This document shows, piece after piece, positions 1-12,296 of a stretch of 64,000 bases of DNA (the first letter of the stretch is position 1; every line of letters begins with the position of its first letter). Origin of the DNA: Marsupella aquatica. Lineage: Eukaryota; Marchantiophyta. The position numbers and the translations under genes are program-made. The stretch lies in the NCBI GenBank assembly GCA_973895155.1, contig OZ316891.1, positions 11,718,001 to 11,782,000 on the forward strand, read 5' to 3'. The notes beneath the pieces were generated by a model. It searched no databases. It saw nothing but the letters and a program-made list of their open reading frames with translations, and was not told where the DNA came from.

Positions 1-3000
1 TTTTGCAGAGTGTAGCGAGCGCCTTGATGTGAGCACCAACCTGCAGAAAGCCTGCGTTAGAATCAGTTAAGGTGCAGTTAAGTGCCGCAAAATAAACGGC
101 AACTCATACGTCGAAATTGAACGTGAGCGTAGATGCGTTTACATTCTGAATTGAAACTCATAGAGTTTTAGACGGAGGCAAACGATCGTGAGTATGGATC
201 TTTCAGAAGCGTCCAGCAGCTGCCGAAGTTTTTAAAGGGGAGGGACAAAGTGTCCTAGTGTGTAGACACAGCACCTCAGCTGGATGCATGTCGAAGGCTT
301 TCAATCTGTCCAGAAGCTCTGTGGCCAATTCAACAGCTGCTTCAGGTGGAAGCTCAACTGCCACATTGGATATTGTTTGCAACAGATATACACGATTAAC
401 TGCCCACGTAGCCAGATTCCAAGACGGCTTATCAGCTGCCGAAGCTCCTGTTGGCTGCTGCTGGTCGTCAATTGAGCAATTATCTGTATCACAAGCGTGG
501 ATTTACTTCCTGATCCCCAAAGTAGCAAACTATATCTAAGCCTACCCGTCGAACAAGTGAAATATGAGGTAGGAAAATTGGAATGTTGAAAACACAAAAC
601 AGGGAGGTGAATTAGTAGACACCAGTTTCAATGCGGTATAAAACTGGAGTACTTTAATGAGCAAGATTCGCTGAAAGTTTTTATAATCCTTAGATATACC
701 TGTCTTATCAAGAAGTTTCCAATGCGTCCTCAGAAATTCCCAACCAACAGCTTTGGGAACAAAAGCTGTGACTTCAGAGAGGAGAAACCAAGCCCCGTCT
801 GGAGAACGATGCGCAGAGATCAAGCTTTGGAGTGCTAATGCTAGGCCTGGCCTTATCCGTTTCTTCTTGCCCAAATTGGTGCATATACGCCTCACACACG
901 AAGAAATCGAGCTTCCATCTGCCATTTCCTTCAACAAACTTAATGCACCTAGAGGTAACAGACGCTCGACAGCCTTTTCGTCCTCTGTTTCCCGGGAAGA
1001 AGATGTTTCTCTTTGTCCGGAAGAGCATTGGAACTTGGAAAGGTTCAAAGTTGAAATCAAAGTAATTCTGTCCAGGACGAGTTCTTCGAATAAACTCAAA
1101 CACTCATCTTGCAAAGACTGTTCATTGTCAAAAGCCAACGGTAGGGCATATTTGAGCCATTCCCTTGTCACCTTCGCGTCGCTTGGAAATCTTCGCAGAA
1201 CCTAAGAGCATGCAAACGTCGCCAAGTTAGAATGCTAGGTGTATCTCAGTCTGCATTCAATAAGACAAGTTCCAATTATTCCAGTGTCTAGAGTGGCACA
1301 CCTCAGAGAGTGCAGAAAGGGCGGCCTTCCGAATGCTGATCATGGAATCCCCACATGCCGCACCCATGGCATGGAGAATTGCCTCATCTGGTGCTTTTCC
1401 TAGTAGGGCTGTTGATTTCTTCATCAGTAGAAAAGTCGCTTTCCTCACCGCTGCTTTGTCATCCAAACATCTCCGTTGCAGAAGTGACCATAAGTCACGA
1501 TGCCCTGCACCTGGAGTAAGAGGGGTGGCAGTTGGCAAATCCGAGCTGAGCTGCGGAGACGGGGTTCCTCCTCCAATGACGGGGGTATCAGTGGAGCTGA
1601 AGAAAACAGAATTCGGAAGATTCCTGACGTTACAACCTGCTCCGTGATTGCTGTTGCTGTTAAAGCCGAGAAGAGTTTGAACTAGCCGTCGGGAACTGAC
1701 GTCTGCTGAGAGGAATTCGACGGCTTGCGCGAGATTAGTGAGAGATCGCGCCCGAATAGCTGCGGCTTTGTCAGAGCTGCGATGGAGAAGGATTTCAAAG
1801 CAGGTAATCCCCCACCACTGACTCTCTGAATGAGAAACACTTGCGCCTTGCTGGCCATTTCTATCAGATTTATCCCTCTCTTCACCTTCGACGCCCGATT
1901 CCTCATCGATGTCCACTTGATCCACAATCTCTGGATGCTCATTATCGCTGCGATCACCTCGAGGCTCAAGAACTTGATCCTCCTCGGAATAATCTGGCAA
2001 GGCATTTTGCTTGAGAGGGTCGCGTAATCCTCCGAGCAGAGCCAGAGCTGCATCGACTGCAACGAGACGATGGCGAGGTTTTGAATGAGAAAATTTGCAA
2101 AGAAAATCAGAAAATCTGCACAGCTCTTTAGAATTGGAGGCCCTCAATAGCGTTAGGACGCTGTCCACGGCTACGGACCGGCCTTCAGTCCTCTCGGGCG
2201 CTTTGAAACATAGATATCGTGCAAGAGCCACAACTGCAGGCCGAATTGCGGTTAAACCTGCTGTCAGTAATGTATTCGTTACAAATTGCATTGCTTTGTT
2301 ACGAATCTCGACCTTGCCACTTCCACTTGCATGAGTTAGAAGGATGGTGGGAGCGAATGCTCGCAGGACCAAAATTGCAGTCTTCCCCGGGTCCCCGTGC
2401 ATTGCTGCTAGCAAACTACAAAGGGTTGAGAAGACAATGTCCGGGACCGCAATTCTGAACGGTGCTACACCTGCTCGTTTCTTCCCTCTAACAAATGTTT
2501 CGTTCCTGTCATCTTCGTCTTCTTTCATATCACTCAGGAGGTGCAACATGTCCACGAGGAGCCCCACAATCAACTTCAATGTCTCTTGACGTTCTTTAAA
2601 ATGGAGAACGAGAGCAATCTTCTGTAGCTTAACGAGCAGAGACCTTATATCTTCAACGCTCACAGTTACCGTTGCCTGTGGACTTCCATGCTGTTCGACG
2701 TCGTGATCCGCTTCATCACCCCCAGATTGTCTATCCTTCCCCCGAACCCTCTTTCCCCTCCTTTGACCCCTTTTCCCCTTTTCGACGACCACGGCACTTC
2801 CCTGTCCTTTAGCAGCCTTGGAGCTTGACAAGCACGCGTTTCTTAAGCATCGAGCTAAACTGTCAAATGCCATTTGACTGAAAAGGCTGTAAACGGGCCA
2901 ACCAGGCACCAACAACAGGCACAAATAAATATCCGCTGCCTTTATCCCTGCCTGTCCTCCGCACTCCATAGTTAGAGTCAGAATTCCCACAATGCCGCCT

Positions 3001-3236
3001 GCCGATATTTTTTTCTCTGCAAGATCCTCCCATATTCCACCAATTTCTGACGACCTTGTGTCGTGTCCCTGGAAAAACTCGCTAAGCTCCGACAGAACGG
3101 AGATGGAAAGACAAAATCCTTGCACAGAGGTCGAACCCGTCTCCGAGGAGTTATCCGTTGCACCACCAGCTCCATCGTACTCAAATGCTGCAGCTTGTAG
3201 CAGAGCAGAGAGGCGTTTCAAACCGTCGTCCTCCAT
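1..3236 (-). CDS. CAP-D3: Condensin-II complex subunit D3 (CAP-D3), 5' part, partial
   Basis: HEAT-repeat non-SMC subunit of condensin II, which compacts chromosomes in the nucleus. I read four exons on the minus strand: 3236-1302, 1201-700, 483-275 and 40-1, with GT-AG junctions in matching phases (0, 1, 0). About 895 residues are present and the C-terminal part lies beyond position 1. The best family signature is at the exon 1/2 junction, where a KAAVRKA HEAT helix and SIRKAALSALSE run into VLRRFP after splicing. Exon 3 carries WAVNRVYLLQTISNVAVELP, typical of plant CAP-D3. A basic low-complexity stretch (KGKRGQRRGKR) lies near residue 160. I chose the ATG at 3236 (MEDDGLKRL); a few in-frame codons lie upstream but without an ATG. 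Family call is firm; exons 3 and 4 are slightly less certain because they are short. Confidence 0.9.
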
Positions 3237-6200
3237 TGTACTCGACCCTGACAAAGCGAACCAAAGGGCGACTAATCGATGCGCATTTTTGCTCTACTAA
3301 AGTAGCCTTCGTAACGGGTCCGAAAGCTTGTGATGGACAGATATCACAAAAATGAGTGCCAGGATCACTCGTGAGCAGTTACATAGAGGAGCACAACTTC
3401 ATTCCCATGAACACTTTTCTTCGGTAGCTCACAACGTGCCCTACACTCGAGGAGCACTCTTGAGCAATTACGACGATATACCACGAGATATTATTGTATG
3501 CGTCGCGACTTGAGGGTAGTTTCCACAATCGGCCGTGTTTGGATACGGGAGGATCGTGGACATCGCTACAAAATGAGTGCGAAGGAGCACGCGTGAGCAT
3601 CACAGAGGAACACCACTGGATTCCGTCGTCAGCTCACGAGAGAATGTATGTTTCTATTGTCAAGGTAGTCTCTGGCAACGAAAAGATAGTGGGGATCGAT
3701 TCCCATAGCCTTTCATTCTTCGCTTGCCTCCTTTCTTGGTTTCTCGTTCCTCGTACAGAACATCAATTGTTCACAGCTCTAACTTTCCTTGTTGAGCTTT
3801 CTCTCATGCCCGAACCGAAATGGGCAGAGCCAGCTTCGGCGTTTTCTCCCATCCCGCCTTTTGTTGCTCCTTTGAACTTTTTGAATTTGAGTCGGCTCTG
3901 AAGAAGACGGCTCAGATTGAGCCTCGGAGATACAATCGACGGCTCAAATTGGACTGAGTAGAGGGTCAACCTATCAACCATGGACCGGTCTTGGACAGAG
4001 GGCCAGAAAAGGAGATCAGGCAAGGGGGCCAGCTAAAAGGGACCACAGCATAAGAGCAGTTACTAAAGGGCAAGCCTGTTGCCTGCTAACCCAGGTAAGT
4101 GTTCATCTGTGGCGCCATTCACAACTCTAGGAAATGCTTGAGTAAAGAGGAGGTTGTGTTTGATGGACCCTAAAAATGAAAAATGTTATTTGATGGGACC
4201 CATGAGTGATCCAGACTGTTGATAAACCTTGATAGACCTTAAATCAAAGTACGTAAAACCTCATGGGTTGGTTGAGGAGAAAAGTTTGGGTTTGGAGGTC
4301 CATGAAGCAAATCCCTTGAGTTGAGAGTTGAATGGCAGATCAGCTCTCAGTAGCGTATTGTACCCAGGCAACATCCCCACCCAATGCACAATGTGCAATG
4401 TACTGCAGTGGTCTTTGTCAAATCCATTCACACTGCTACTATCAAGATGTCTCCCAATTGCTTGATTTGGGTTGTCCCCGATTATTGGGGAGGGTTGGCG
4501 GACAACCCTTCTCCTCACATAAAATGGCCAGTTTTGGCATGTAGGAGGCAACTTTGGCAGGCCTGGCTCCAGAGTTTTAATTCTCATGGTTCATTGGGGG
4601 ATATATCAAAAAATTGGTTTCCAGAGAACCTTCACACTAGAGTTGTCCCTGGCAAGGACTACTTGTGGGAATGCTCGTACAGACTTTTCTGGTGGAATGA
4701 TTTCACTATTTATCCACAAATCCCCCCACCAGCATTTGCGATTAAAACACAATCACATGTAATCCTTGGCTTTGGTGCACTTTCAACCAGACCTCTGCTA
4801 CTCTCGGCCCACTGTACTCTGCTACCCGGGCCCCACTGACCTCTGCCCTCATGGAGTGAGGTCATTCTGGCCATCTTGCCTGTCCTTGCATCCCCTTGTT
4901 CTGAGTGAAATTCAGGACTGTTCCATCATCCTCCAATTTGTTGCACATCATATCAGTTTTGGTTTTTGGTTTGAGTCAATCTCTTTGTTGATGTTGGAGA
5001 GACATATTGCAAATGTGTAGGAAACTTGATCTTGTCCCTTTGTTTTTTGGTTCCTTCAGCAACCACAGATTGCAATTATACTTTGTGGTTTACCATTTTA
5101 GTCCTTGGTTCCTTGTCCATTCATAAGTTGTCTACAATTTGAGCTTGAGGTCAGATTGTAGAGCTATTAGATTAACTCTTTGCTTCATTGTAGTCATTTC
5201 CTCCATTTCCATTTCCATTACTTTTGTTGGGCACTTGTCTAATTGTTATGGAGATTCAAAATGATTTCAACCTCCTTTGGTCAATCCATGACAAGAAATT
5301 GTAAAAAATTGTTGACTCAGACTAGACAACAAATTCGGAACATGAGTCAGAATACACTACAACAACCAGACACCATGAGTAGACACCATGAGTGGAGAAA
5401 CTCTTCAAGAATCCAAAGCATTTGAGACTACATCAGGGAGTACATGTGAAGAGTGAGGGAGAGAAGCTCTCCCTCTAACCTATACCCCCACGGGGGGACT
5501 AAGATATGAATGTGGGTCTCAATAAAGTGGATCTTATCCTAATCTAAGCAAGGGTTGACTAACCCTGGTAAGGCCAAACTAACATAAATGTCAATAAATT
5601 ATGACATCAGGCCAATGATGTGTCTTGGTGAGATTCCTTACTCTTACAGGTGGGTTGACTTTCCCTGATATTGCATTCAATGCAAAGAGTACTGAACCGG
5701 TAATTGATGTCTCCCACAGTCTCCTTTCCCTACTCCTCTCTATTGGATTTGCTCTTCTATTGGGGGAGCGTCTAGGAATCCTTCATTGAAAAAAATAGCC
5801 ATGTGCTCAACCCTCACCACAGTTCAATCTAGCAACTAGAATTTGATATGTTGGGTCAATCACATGGACAAAAATGTTTCATTGCGATGTTTCTCAACAC
5901 AAGCAAGTAAGCAACCTATTTACTCGAATGCTTGCGGAGGATAGACCACTTGTGACATGAAGTTTTGTAGATGATGAGTTTCACCATTGATCTCCCCCGG
6001 GATCTCCCTATTTTGAGCCCTATTAAGGAGTTCATAGCATTGATTTGGAGATTCATTTCTCATTGTGAGCAAAACCACCGCATAGAACAAGCTAACAGCA
6101 ATTGTTGAATCTTTTGACTATGCCCCGTCGATGCACAATGCTTGAACAAAACTTACTTTATTTAGTGCGCTATGGAAAAGCCAATCTGTCCACTGCATCT

Positions 6201-7243
6201 CCTTGACAGTTTGTATCAGATTTTGCTGACTTTGCTCAAAAAAATTCTCAAGCCCATGACTTGCTTTCACCACAAATTGTGAAGAGTTTCTGGATAAACA
6301 AACTAAAACATACTGTTAGCTGCTGATTGAACGATTTACATGAATCAAGGATACCCTTTTTCCCTACCCTACATTGTTTGTATTCTATCATGGAGACCTG
6401 GATCATTGCACACAAAAAATGAGATGTTTTTTTTCTGCTCCCAAAATGAGTTTTTGATCAAGCTATCGACTACCACACCGCACAATTTTTAGATAAAGAT
6501 GTACAAACTGCCCCACAACGTACTCTCTTTCTCAGGTCTTTGGTTTAGTGTTGTTACACTGCTCATTTGCTATGAACTCCCCCTGTCTAAGGAGTTATCC
6601 ATACATGTGTCATTCTCACTAAACTCATGTGGTAACAAAGAAAAAGTAGAGAACAAGAAAAGCAAAGAAAAAGGGAACATGGAAGGGAGAAAGAAAAGGA
6701 GAAACTAAGGGAGAAGGAAAATTAAAAGAACAGGAACCCTGCCTCCTTGGGGTGGCCTCTTCACAAGTCTTCCCCTTGGAACCAACCAAAGTCATCAAGA
6801 TTACTGTGAGGCCTCTTAGTCTTGTACTCCACACTTCAGGAGGATGGCCATGGAATTCCAAATTTTAAGGCATTGTTTTATGAGCACAATTTCTTCCCAA
6901 ATTCTTAAAGTTATGATCATCCATTTGGCTGGGTAGATCACAAAATGATGTGCTAACTCAAGCTTCAGAATGAGTCCAAACATGACAACACTTAAATTAA
7001 TGCTAATGAAGAAAAGGCAGTTTTAAGGTTTGGTACTTTCCATATTTAGAGCCTTTCTCTGGATTTTGCATTCAAATGTAGATCTCTAATGTTCCCCCCT
7101 CTTAGGTTCCTGGTTGACCCTTTATGTGTGTTGAGGTTTGTACAATGACATTTGGTAGTATTTGAGTGGAAAGTGATTTGATTTTAGGGTACAATTTTGC
7201 ATGGGGCTCATTGAGAGCTTCAAAACAAGTGCAAGTATGACGT
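3237..7243. other. Upstream region of CAP-D3 and AT-rich intergenic DNA
   Basis: Positions 3237 to about 4100 should hold the CAP-D3 promoter and 5' UTR. The rest is AT-rich with only short, unrecognised reading frames. On the minus strand around 5930-6200 a stop-interrupted stretch reads like decayed coding sequence (containing NESPNQCYELLNRAQNREIP), perhaps an old retroelement gag, but I cannot assign it. No intact gene is visible. Confidence 0.5.
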
Positions 7244-7745
7244 CACTACAACACTATGCACCTCTTTTGCGAACCGCCACCCTTCGCATCATACAAAGGA
7301 AACAAAATCCGAAATACCCAATTTGCGAACTTACTCGCATCGCAACGTCTTCGCTACTTCCCATCTCAAATCCTTTGCAAATGGCCCTTCGCAACTACTT
7401 TGCAACTTGCGATTCTAAATATGTCGCAACATCTCCGCAACGTTGCGACGGCATTGTCCTTGCAAATATTGAGAAACGACGAATTTCATTATTTTGCGAG
7501 AACAAATGAATCGCTCGTGTTGCGATAACATTTACATCGCAATTTCCGATGTTAAATTTCTCTATAACTTGTGATGCAAACTAACTTGCAAGATTGCGAA
7601 AAGCAGATGACCGCTTTGTTGCGAAGGCATTTAACTCACAAACGTGTGGAGAGGTAGTCTTCGCTAGGGTTGTGATTTAGACAACATCGCAAGCGTTGCG
7701 ATGCGTTTTTTCTCGGAATTGTTGCGATATGTTTGCCGTGGCTCT
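7244..7745. repeat. Left subterminal TTGCGA/TCGCAA motif array of element A
   Basis: About 500 bp just inside the left terminus is packed with TTGCGA, TCGCAA and TTCGCAA motifs in both orientations, often spaced 15-40 bp apart. In CACTA elements such arrays bind the TNPA protein and are needed for excision. The matching array lies at 42565-43100. Confidence 0.75.
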
Positions 7746-7972
7746 TTGAGATGGGGGTTGGTTCTCAAAAGCTTCGCAAAATGTATATTTCATGGGTTTT
7801 TGTGTATTTGGGTTAGGGTGAGGGAGACCATTCATGGGTTTTGAAGGAGGGAGGAAAGTGATGTTGACCCAGTCTGCCGCAATTAAAATGGCATTACTGA
7901 AAAAGTACAAAAGTTACAAAATGGAAGGGTAAAAACCCTTAGGTAAAGCGCCACGGCCATGCATGCTGATCG

Positions 7973-10092
7973 CTATACATGTGAACTCGATGTAAGTGCT
8001 CTAGCTACAACCTGTCTACATAGAGCTAGAAAGGAGTGTTCCTGCCCCTCCTTGCCTTCTTCCCCTTGGCCTTCTCCTTGCCCTTGCGTGCTCTTGGGGG
8101 GTGCAACCTGGACTTCCTCCTCCTCTTGGTCACCCTCGGGGTCACCCTCCTCCTCATCCTCATCCTCATCCCCACCTCCACCGCCCTGGCTTGCCGCGCT
8201 ACCACCCCCAGCACCACTGGAACGTGCTGATGCAAATGACTGGTCTCCAATGCTAGTTGGCCTGGCTTGAGTAGCAGGAGCTATGCTCCCCTCCCCTGTC
8301 CCCTCCACATCCTCATCACTACTATCGGTGCCACCCTCGGTATGGGAGTCACCATCCTCCCCTCCCTGCTTCCATTAGCAAACCAGGGTGTCTGTTAGTC
8401 TCATATTCTTTACAAGTGTGAACAAAAGAGATATTCATTCAAAATTGCAATGAATGTAATAACCTAAAAATTCTCACCAGTAATTCATCAACTTGCTGAA
8501 AGAGATGCTCCTTCCCATGTTTCTGGCCCACCTCCATCTCAGCCGCCGTAATCTTCCTCTTGTACCTCTTGTACTAAGCCAAAACAAAACCAGCACAATT
8601 GGGTTAACACCAACCCATAACCCGATTCACATGGCTTCTAAAACTTAGGGGGTTTGTTGGGGCTGGTGGGGTGGTGCATCAAGGTTTTGGGTTTATGGAG
8701 GGTGGCATATATGGGGAAGACCCTCAAAGAACACTTAAACGACCGGAAAATTTAAAAATTCAAATTTTAGAAATTTTGCGAAGGCGCCAGCTTCGCAATC
8801 ATAAGGACAATTACGTTTGCGAAGCTGGTTGCGATGCAAACGTCTTCGCAACGCCTTCACAAATGTAAGCAAAAAAAGGGCATAATAAGGTTTGCGAAGG
8901 ATTTGCGAAGCTACCCGCATCGCAAATGCATCGCAAACTCTGTCATGGCAAAAACCCGAGAGGGAAGCAACTGTACGTGACCTAATCTGACACAACAAGT
9001 CTAATTGTAACTACTTGGTGGAAATGCAAGAAAGAGTTGGCTCATTGCAGGTGTGTTGGAATAGGAATTGGAGTAGCAAGAAGTCAAGGGAGGAGAGGGA
9101 GGTGCACTCACGAATGCTGCTTTGAGGCCGGGGAGGCCACCTTGACCCAGCCTGTGGGTGATGTTGGGCTTGTCTCGGACTCGCTCAGCTGCCTTCAGGA
9201 ACTTGTTGGGTGGATCGCCTACTTCTGCTACAACCTGCTTGAACTGGGCTACCTTCTGCTCCATCACCTTCAGGTCCCGGTCAGACTTCCCGGCCTCCTT
9301 TGCCCTTCGAGCCTTTGCCAGCTTCTCTGTGAAATCATTGAGGAGCCTGGCTGCTTTCAACTTCACCTCTGTCTGGTAGAAGGCCTGCCAGATATCTTCT
9401 GAGAATTGCAGCGGCCTCTGCAAATTCCTATACTCCTCCAAATCTCTAAGGTGAGACCTGATCTTCATTCTATCATGGTATCTAGCTTGTGACATGGAGT
9501 TTGAAATTTTGTCAGCAAGCCACTGTGAATCCATCTCTCCTCCATTTCGAAATGCATCTTTCACCTGATTGATGACTCGCTTTTCCTCTGCCTTTGAGCG
9601 AGTGCCCCACTCGACTCCTCTTGCAAAATTTGTGGATACAATGTGCCTGATTGTGCTCTTGGCCCCATTGTAAGCAAGCTCGGTGGGAATCCCCTCATCC
9701 TCTAAAGTAATCAGAGGCAGCTTCCTCCTTGCTGCCTCCTTCTTTCTTTGCTCCTCCCTCTGTTTCCTGATCAGGTCTCTCTCATCTTTCCTCCTCTTCT
9801 TTTCCAATGCTTGAGGCGAGAGCACTCCAGCTTGAGCTCTCTCGTCCCTCTTTCGCTTCCTCTTAGCAGCCGCCTGCTCTGCTGCCTTCCTTGCATCCTC
9901 CTCCACTGCTGCTTGCCCTGTAGTGAGACCTGCTTGCAAGGCTTGGCCCAGAAGGGCACTCAATGATGCCAGCCCTGCTGGACTAGTGAAATCAATTTGA
10001 CTCAATTGTGCAACCAAAAAATGCTCATCCCCAATCGCCTTCAATCGATCCCCCCCCTCGGTTGCCTCCGCTGCTGCCAGAAGCTCCTCCAT
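7973..10092 (-). CDS. TNPA-like coiled-coil protein of CACTA element A
   Basis: Probable second protein of element A, by analogy with En/Spm TNPA, which binds subterminal repeats. Three exons in phase 0: 10092-9112, 8573-8478 and 8365-7973 (489 aa). Residues about 45-120 are very basic and charged (KRKRKRDERAQ, then KKRRKDERDLIRKQREEQ), suggesting a nuclear signal and coiled coil. A helical central region (about 150-300) follows; exon 2 continues it (KRKITAAEMEVGQKHGKE), and exon 3 is a long acidic, Gly/Glu-rich tail. The ATG at 10092 is the first in frame. A longer start (ATG GCG at about 10109) lies in another frame and would need a 1-base change in an eight-C run at 10040-10047. Intron 1 holds a second TTTGCGAAG motif cluster. 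No specific Pfam-like family is recognised with confidence. Confidence 0.7.
8774..8960. repeat. Internal TTTGCGAAG motif cluster in intron 1 of the TNPA-like gene
   Basis: This intronic stretch holds several TTTGCGAAG/CTTCGCAA motifs like those at the ends of element A, including near-palindromic pairs. It could be an autoregulatory binding region or a remnant of another copy's subterminal array. Confidence 0.55.
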
Positions 10093-10214
10093 CACCACCA
10101 GTCCCCTCTCCGCTCGCCATCACTCCGCCCTTGCCCTCGTTGCTCTCCTCAGGCCTGAATGAACTGAATCCACCTTGTCTGCGCTCGGCAATCCATAAGG
10201 ATTCAAAATATTAG

Positions 10215-10330
10215 GCTTTGTGATTCGTTTCGCATCGCAGTTTGCGATGCATCGGCCTTCGCAAAAAGCTTCGCAAATGCTATCTTTGCGAAGCTTCAGG
10301 ATTCGCAAACACCTTCGCTATTTGGTTTTG
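10215..10330. promoter_or_regulatory. TTTGCGAAG motif cluster upstream of the TNPA-like gene
   Basis: About 120 bp upstream of the minus-strand TNPA-like start is a dense group of TTCGCAAA, TTTGCGAAG and GCATCGCA motifs matching the subterminal arrays. The position suggests the element's own protein could bind its promoter. No TATA box was assigned. Confidence 0.45.
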
Positions 10331-10869
10331 CCATAACCCCCGTCTCGCATGCGTATTTGATGTGTTGTTAGGGATACTAAGGGGGCTTATGAACATTAAA
10401 TGGGGTAGAAGTAGAGGATTATGTTGCATTTTAGTGGGATGTGATGAGATAAGGATTGGGGGGGTTAGAAAATTGAAGGAGTTATATTGGAGGGTAAGAG
10501 GAGGGGGTTTGGCCTGGTTAGGGGAGGGTTTCTTTTGTGAAGGTTAGGCTTAGATTGGCTTAGATACAAGGGGTTTTATGTTTTGGGTTTGCAGGGGGTT
10601 TTATTTATGAAGGTTGGGGTTATATGTATTGGAGGGTAAGAGCTAGGAGGGGTTTTATGTTTTGGGTTTTGGGGTTTAGGCCAACTTAGGAGGGTTTGAA
10701 AGAGAGGTTTCAGTTTTATAGTATCTTGGGTTACTTTTATGGTATCTTAGGAGGGTAACCAAGAGGGGTGGCATATAATTATGGTAGAGAGAAGCATAGG
10801 ATGGTTGAAGGGAATTGACCATTTAGGTTTTTGCTAACTTCATTGGCTTACGCTTTTAGAGTTCCCAAG

Positions 10870-11441
10870 GGTCTATGGTGGGTTTTTATTGCATGACACT
10901 CACCTTTCACTTGAAGCGGGATGAGGTTTTGGTTTTTATGCTAACAATTGAGGGAAATCCCATGTAATCATGATCCAGTGCAGGACCATCACTGCTTCCT
11001 CAACTTTTGTCTAATGCATATGCATTGTGGGAACCCGAACATCTAAAAGGTATATTTAAACATGTATGTTAGCAGGGTTTGATAAAGAGATTGTTCATAA
11101 ACCTTGCCCTTCTTTGTTGTGCAAGAATATCTATATGCACATGTTTGGGGGTCTACAACTTGAGAGAAGCTAATGGCTATCCAAACTTACTTTTTGTTTC
11201 CAGTATTTTCCTCGTGCTTCTAGATTCAGCTCATGTTCAATGAGCCACACGACCTACAGGCACTATTGAGTCCGGATCTCATTCAGGTAATTATTGTCCA
11301 ACTTCATTCTGGGCTTAGGCCTTTAGAGTTTTCCCAGGGGTCTAGGGTGGGTTTTTATTGCATGACACTCACCTTTCACTCGAGGGGGGATAAGGGTTTA
11401 GGGTTTAGGGTTTTATGCTAACAATTGAGGGGAAAACCCAT
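10870..11441. repeat. Tandem repeat of about 475 bp, left copies, at the target of element B
   Basis: Sequence ending in GGGTTTTTATTGCATGACACTCACC...ATGCTAACAATTGAGGG at 10870-10963 recurs at 11335-11441. The unit between them (about 10967-11438) recurs again, diverged, to the right of element B at 36835-37285. Each unit contains an exon-like segment: a TTTCCAG or TTCTAG acceptor, a short open stretch (NEPHDLQALLSPDLIQ in the left copy) and a CAG|GTAAT donor. The array lies upstream of the zinc finger/SET exons of element A and may be duplicated 5' leader sequence. Confidence 0.65.
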
Positions 11442-12296
11442 CACTAGAAGAATCCGAGGTGAACTGAGACCGCAATATATGACTCATTTTGGCTCATGTG
11501 ACTTCATTGTGACTCAATGTGACTTGACCCACGCTGTGACCCTTGGAGTTGCAAAAGTTGAGACCAAAAAATGGAAGTCACTATTGATACTGGGCTTTGC
11601 AACTTGCTTGATACCCATTTGTGACTGATCTGTGACTTTATTGTGGAGTCTAGCCTTGTTTCGACGTGACTGCAATATGACTTCAGCGAGTCACATCGTA
11701 AGTCACATACATGACTTACCCGCATTCAACAACGACTAGCGTGTGACTATTTAGTGTCACAGGAGAGACCAATGGAGACCCTGGCCCGCGTCACACAACA
11801 GAACCATTTGGGACTCTATATACTCATGTTTATAACTAATAAGGTTCACATGCAAGTTATAACCATGACTAATGAACACAGAGGGACAGTTCATAAGGAG
11901 AGAGAGCACTCGACATTACAATACATAGAAACCTGATGTTCTAACTTTAGAAATATAACACATTGAATACAAGAAATGAACATAGCATGAATGACATCCA
12001 CATGAAACAAAGCATCATATAAGCAGATCCTACATAAAACATTCATAAGAATTAAACACAATCACAATCTTGCTAAAAAATGAAGATCATTTGAATTCCA
12101 ATGGAATAGTTTACAATGTGATCAATGTAATTTAGACAAAACAGGAACTCATAATTGATGACTGTAGGATGAGATAACTGAAAGCACATGCATGATACTA
12201 TGAATCTCCAAGAGGACATGATTCTTGTACTGTTTCTTGACATCTAAAATCTACATAACATGACTCACACTACAAACAAATAATGGCATGACATTG
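11442..12296. repeat. Left subterminal region of element B
   Basis: Positions 11450-11760 hold repeated TGTGACT, GTGACTT and AGTCACA motifs in both orientations, the expected TNPA-binding type of array. From 11760 to 12296 the DNA is AT-rich and without a gene; it probably contains the 3' UTR of the TNPA-like gene that ends at 12297. Confidence 0.7.

Noticed and set aside
753-1205. Open frame of 150 codons on the plus strand
   Set aside because: It lies antisense to a well-supported CAP-D3 exon and has no domain signature.
4384-4839. 151-codon open frame in the intergenic region
   Set aside because: No recognisable domain, no good splice or promoter context, and a competing frame on the other strand.
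7959-8270. Plus-strand Ser/Pro-rich open frame
   Set aside because: Antisense to the acidic last exon of element A's TNPA-like gene; GAG/GAA codons read backwards as Ser/Leu/Pro runs.
11393-11413. GGGTTTAGGGTTTAGGG resembling plant telomere repeat
   Set aside because: Only about three units within a transposon repeat; too short to claim an interstitial telomere.
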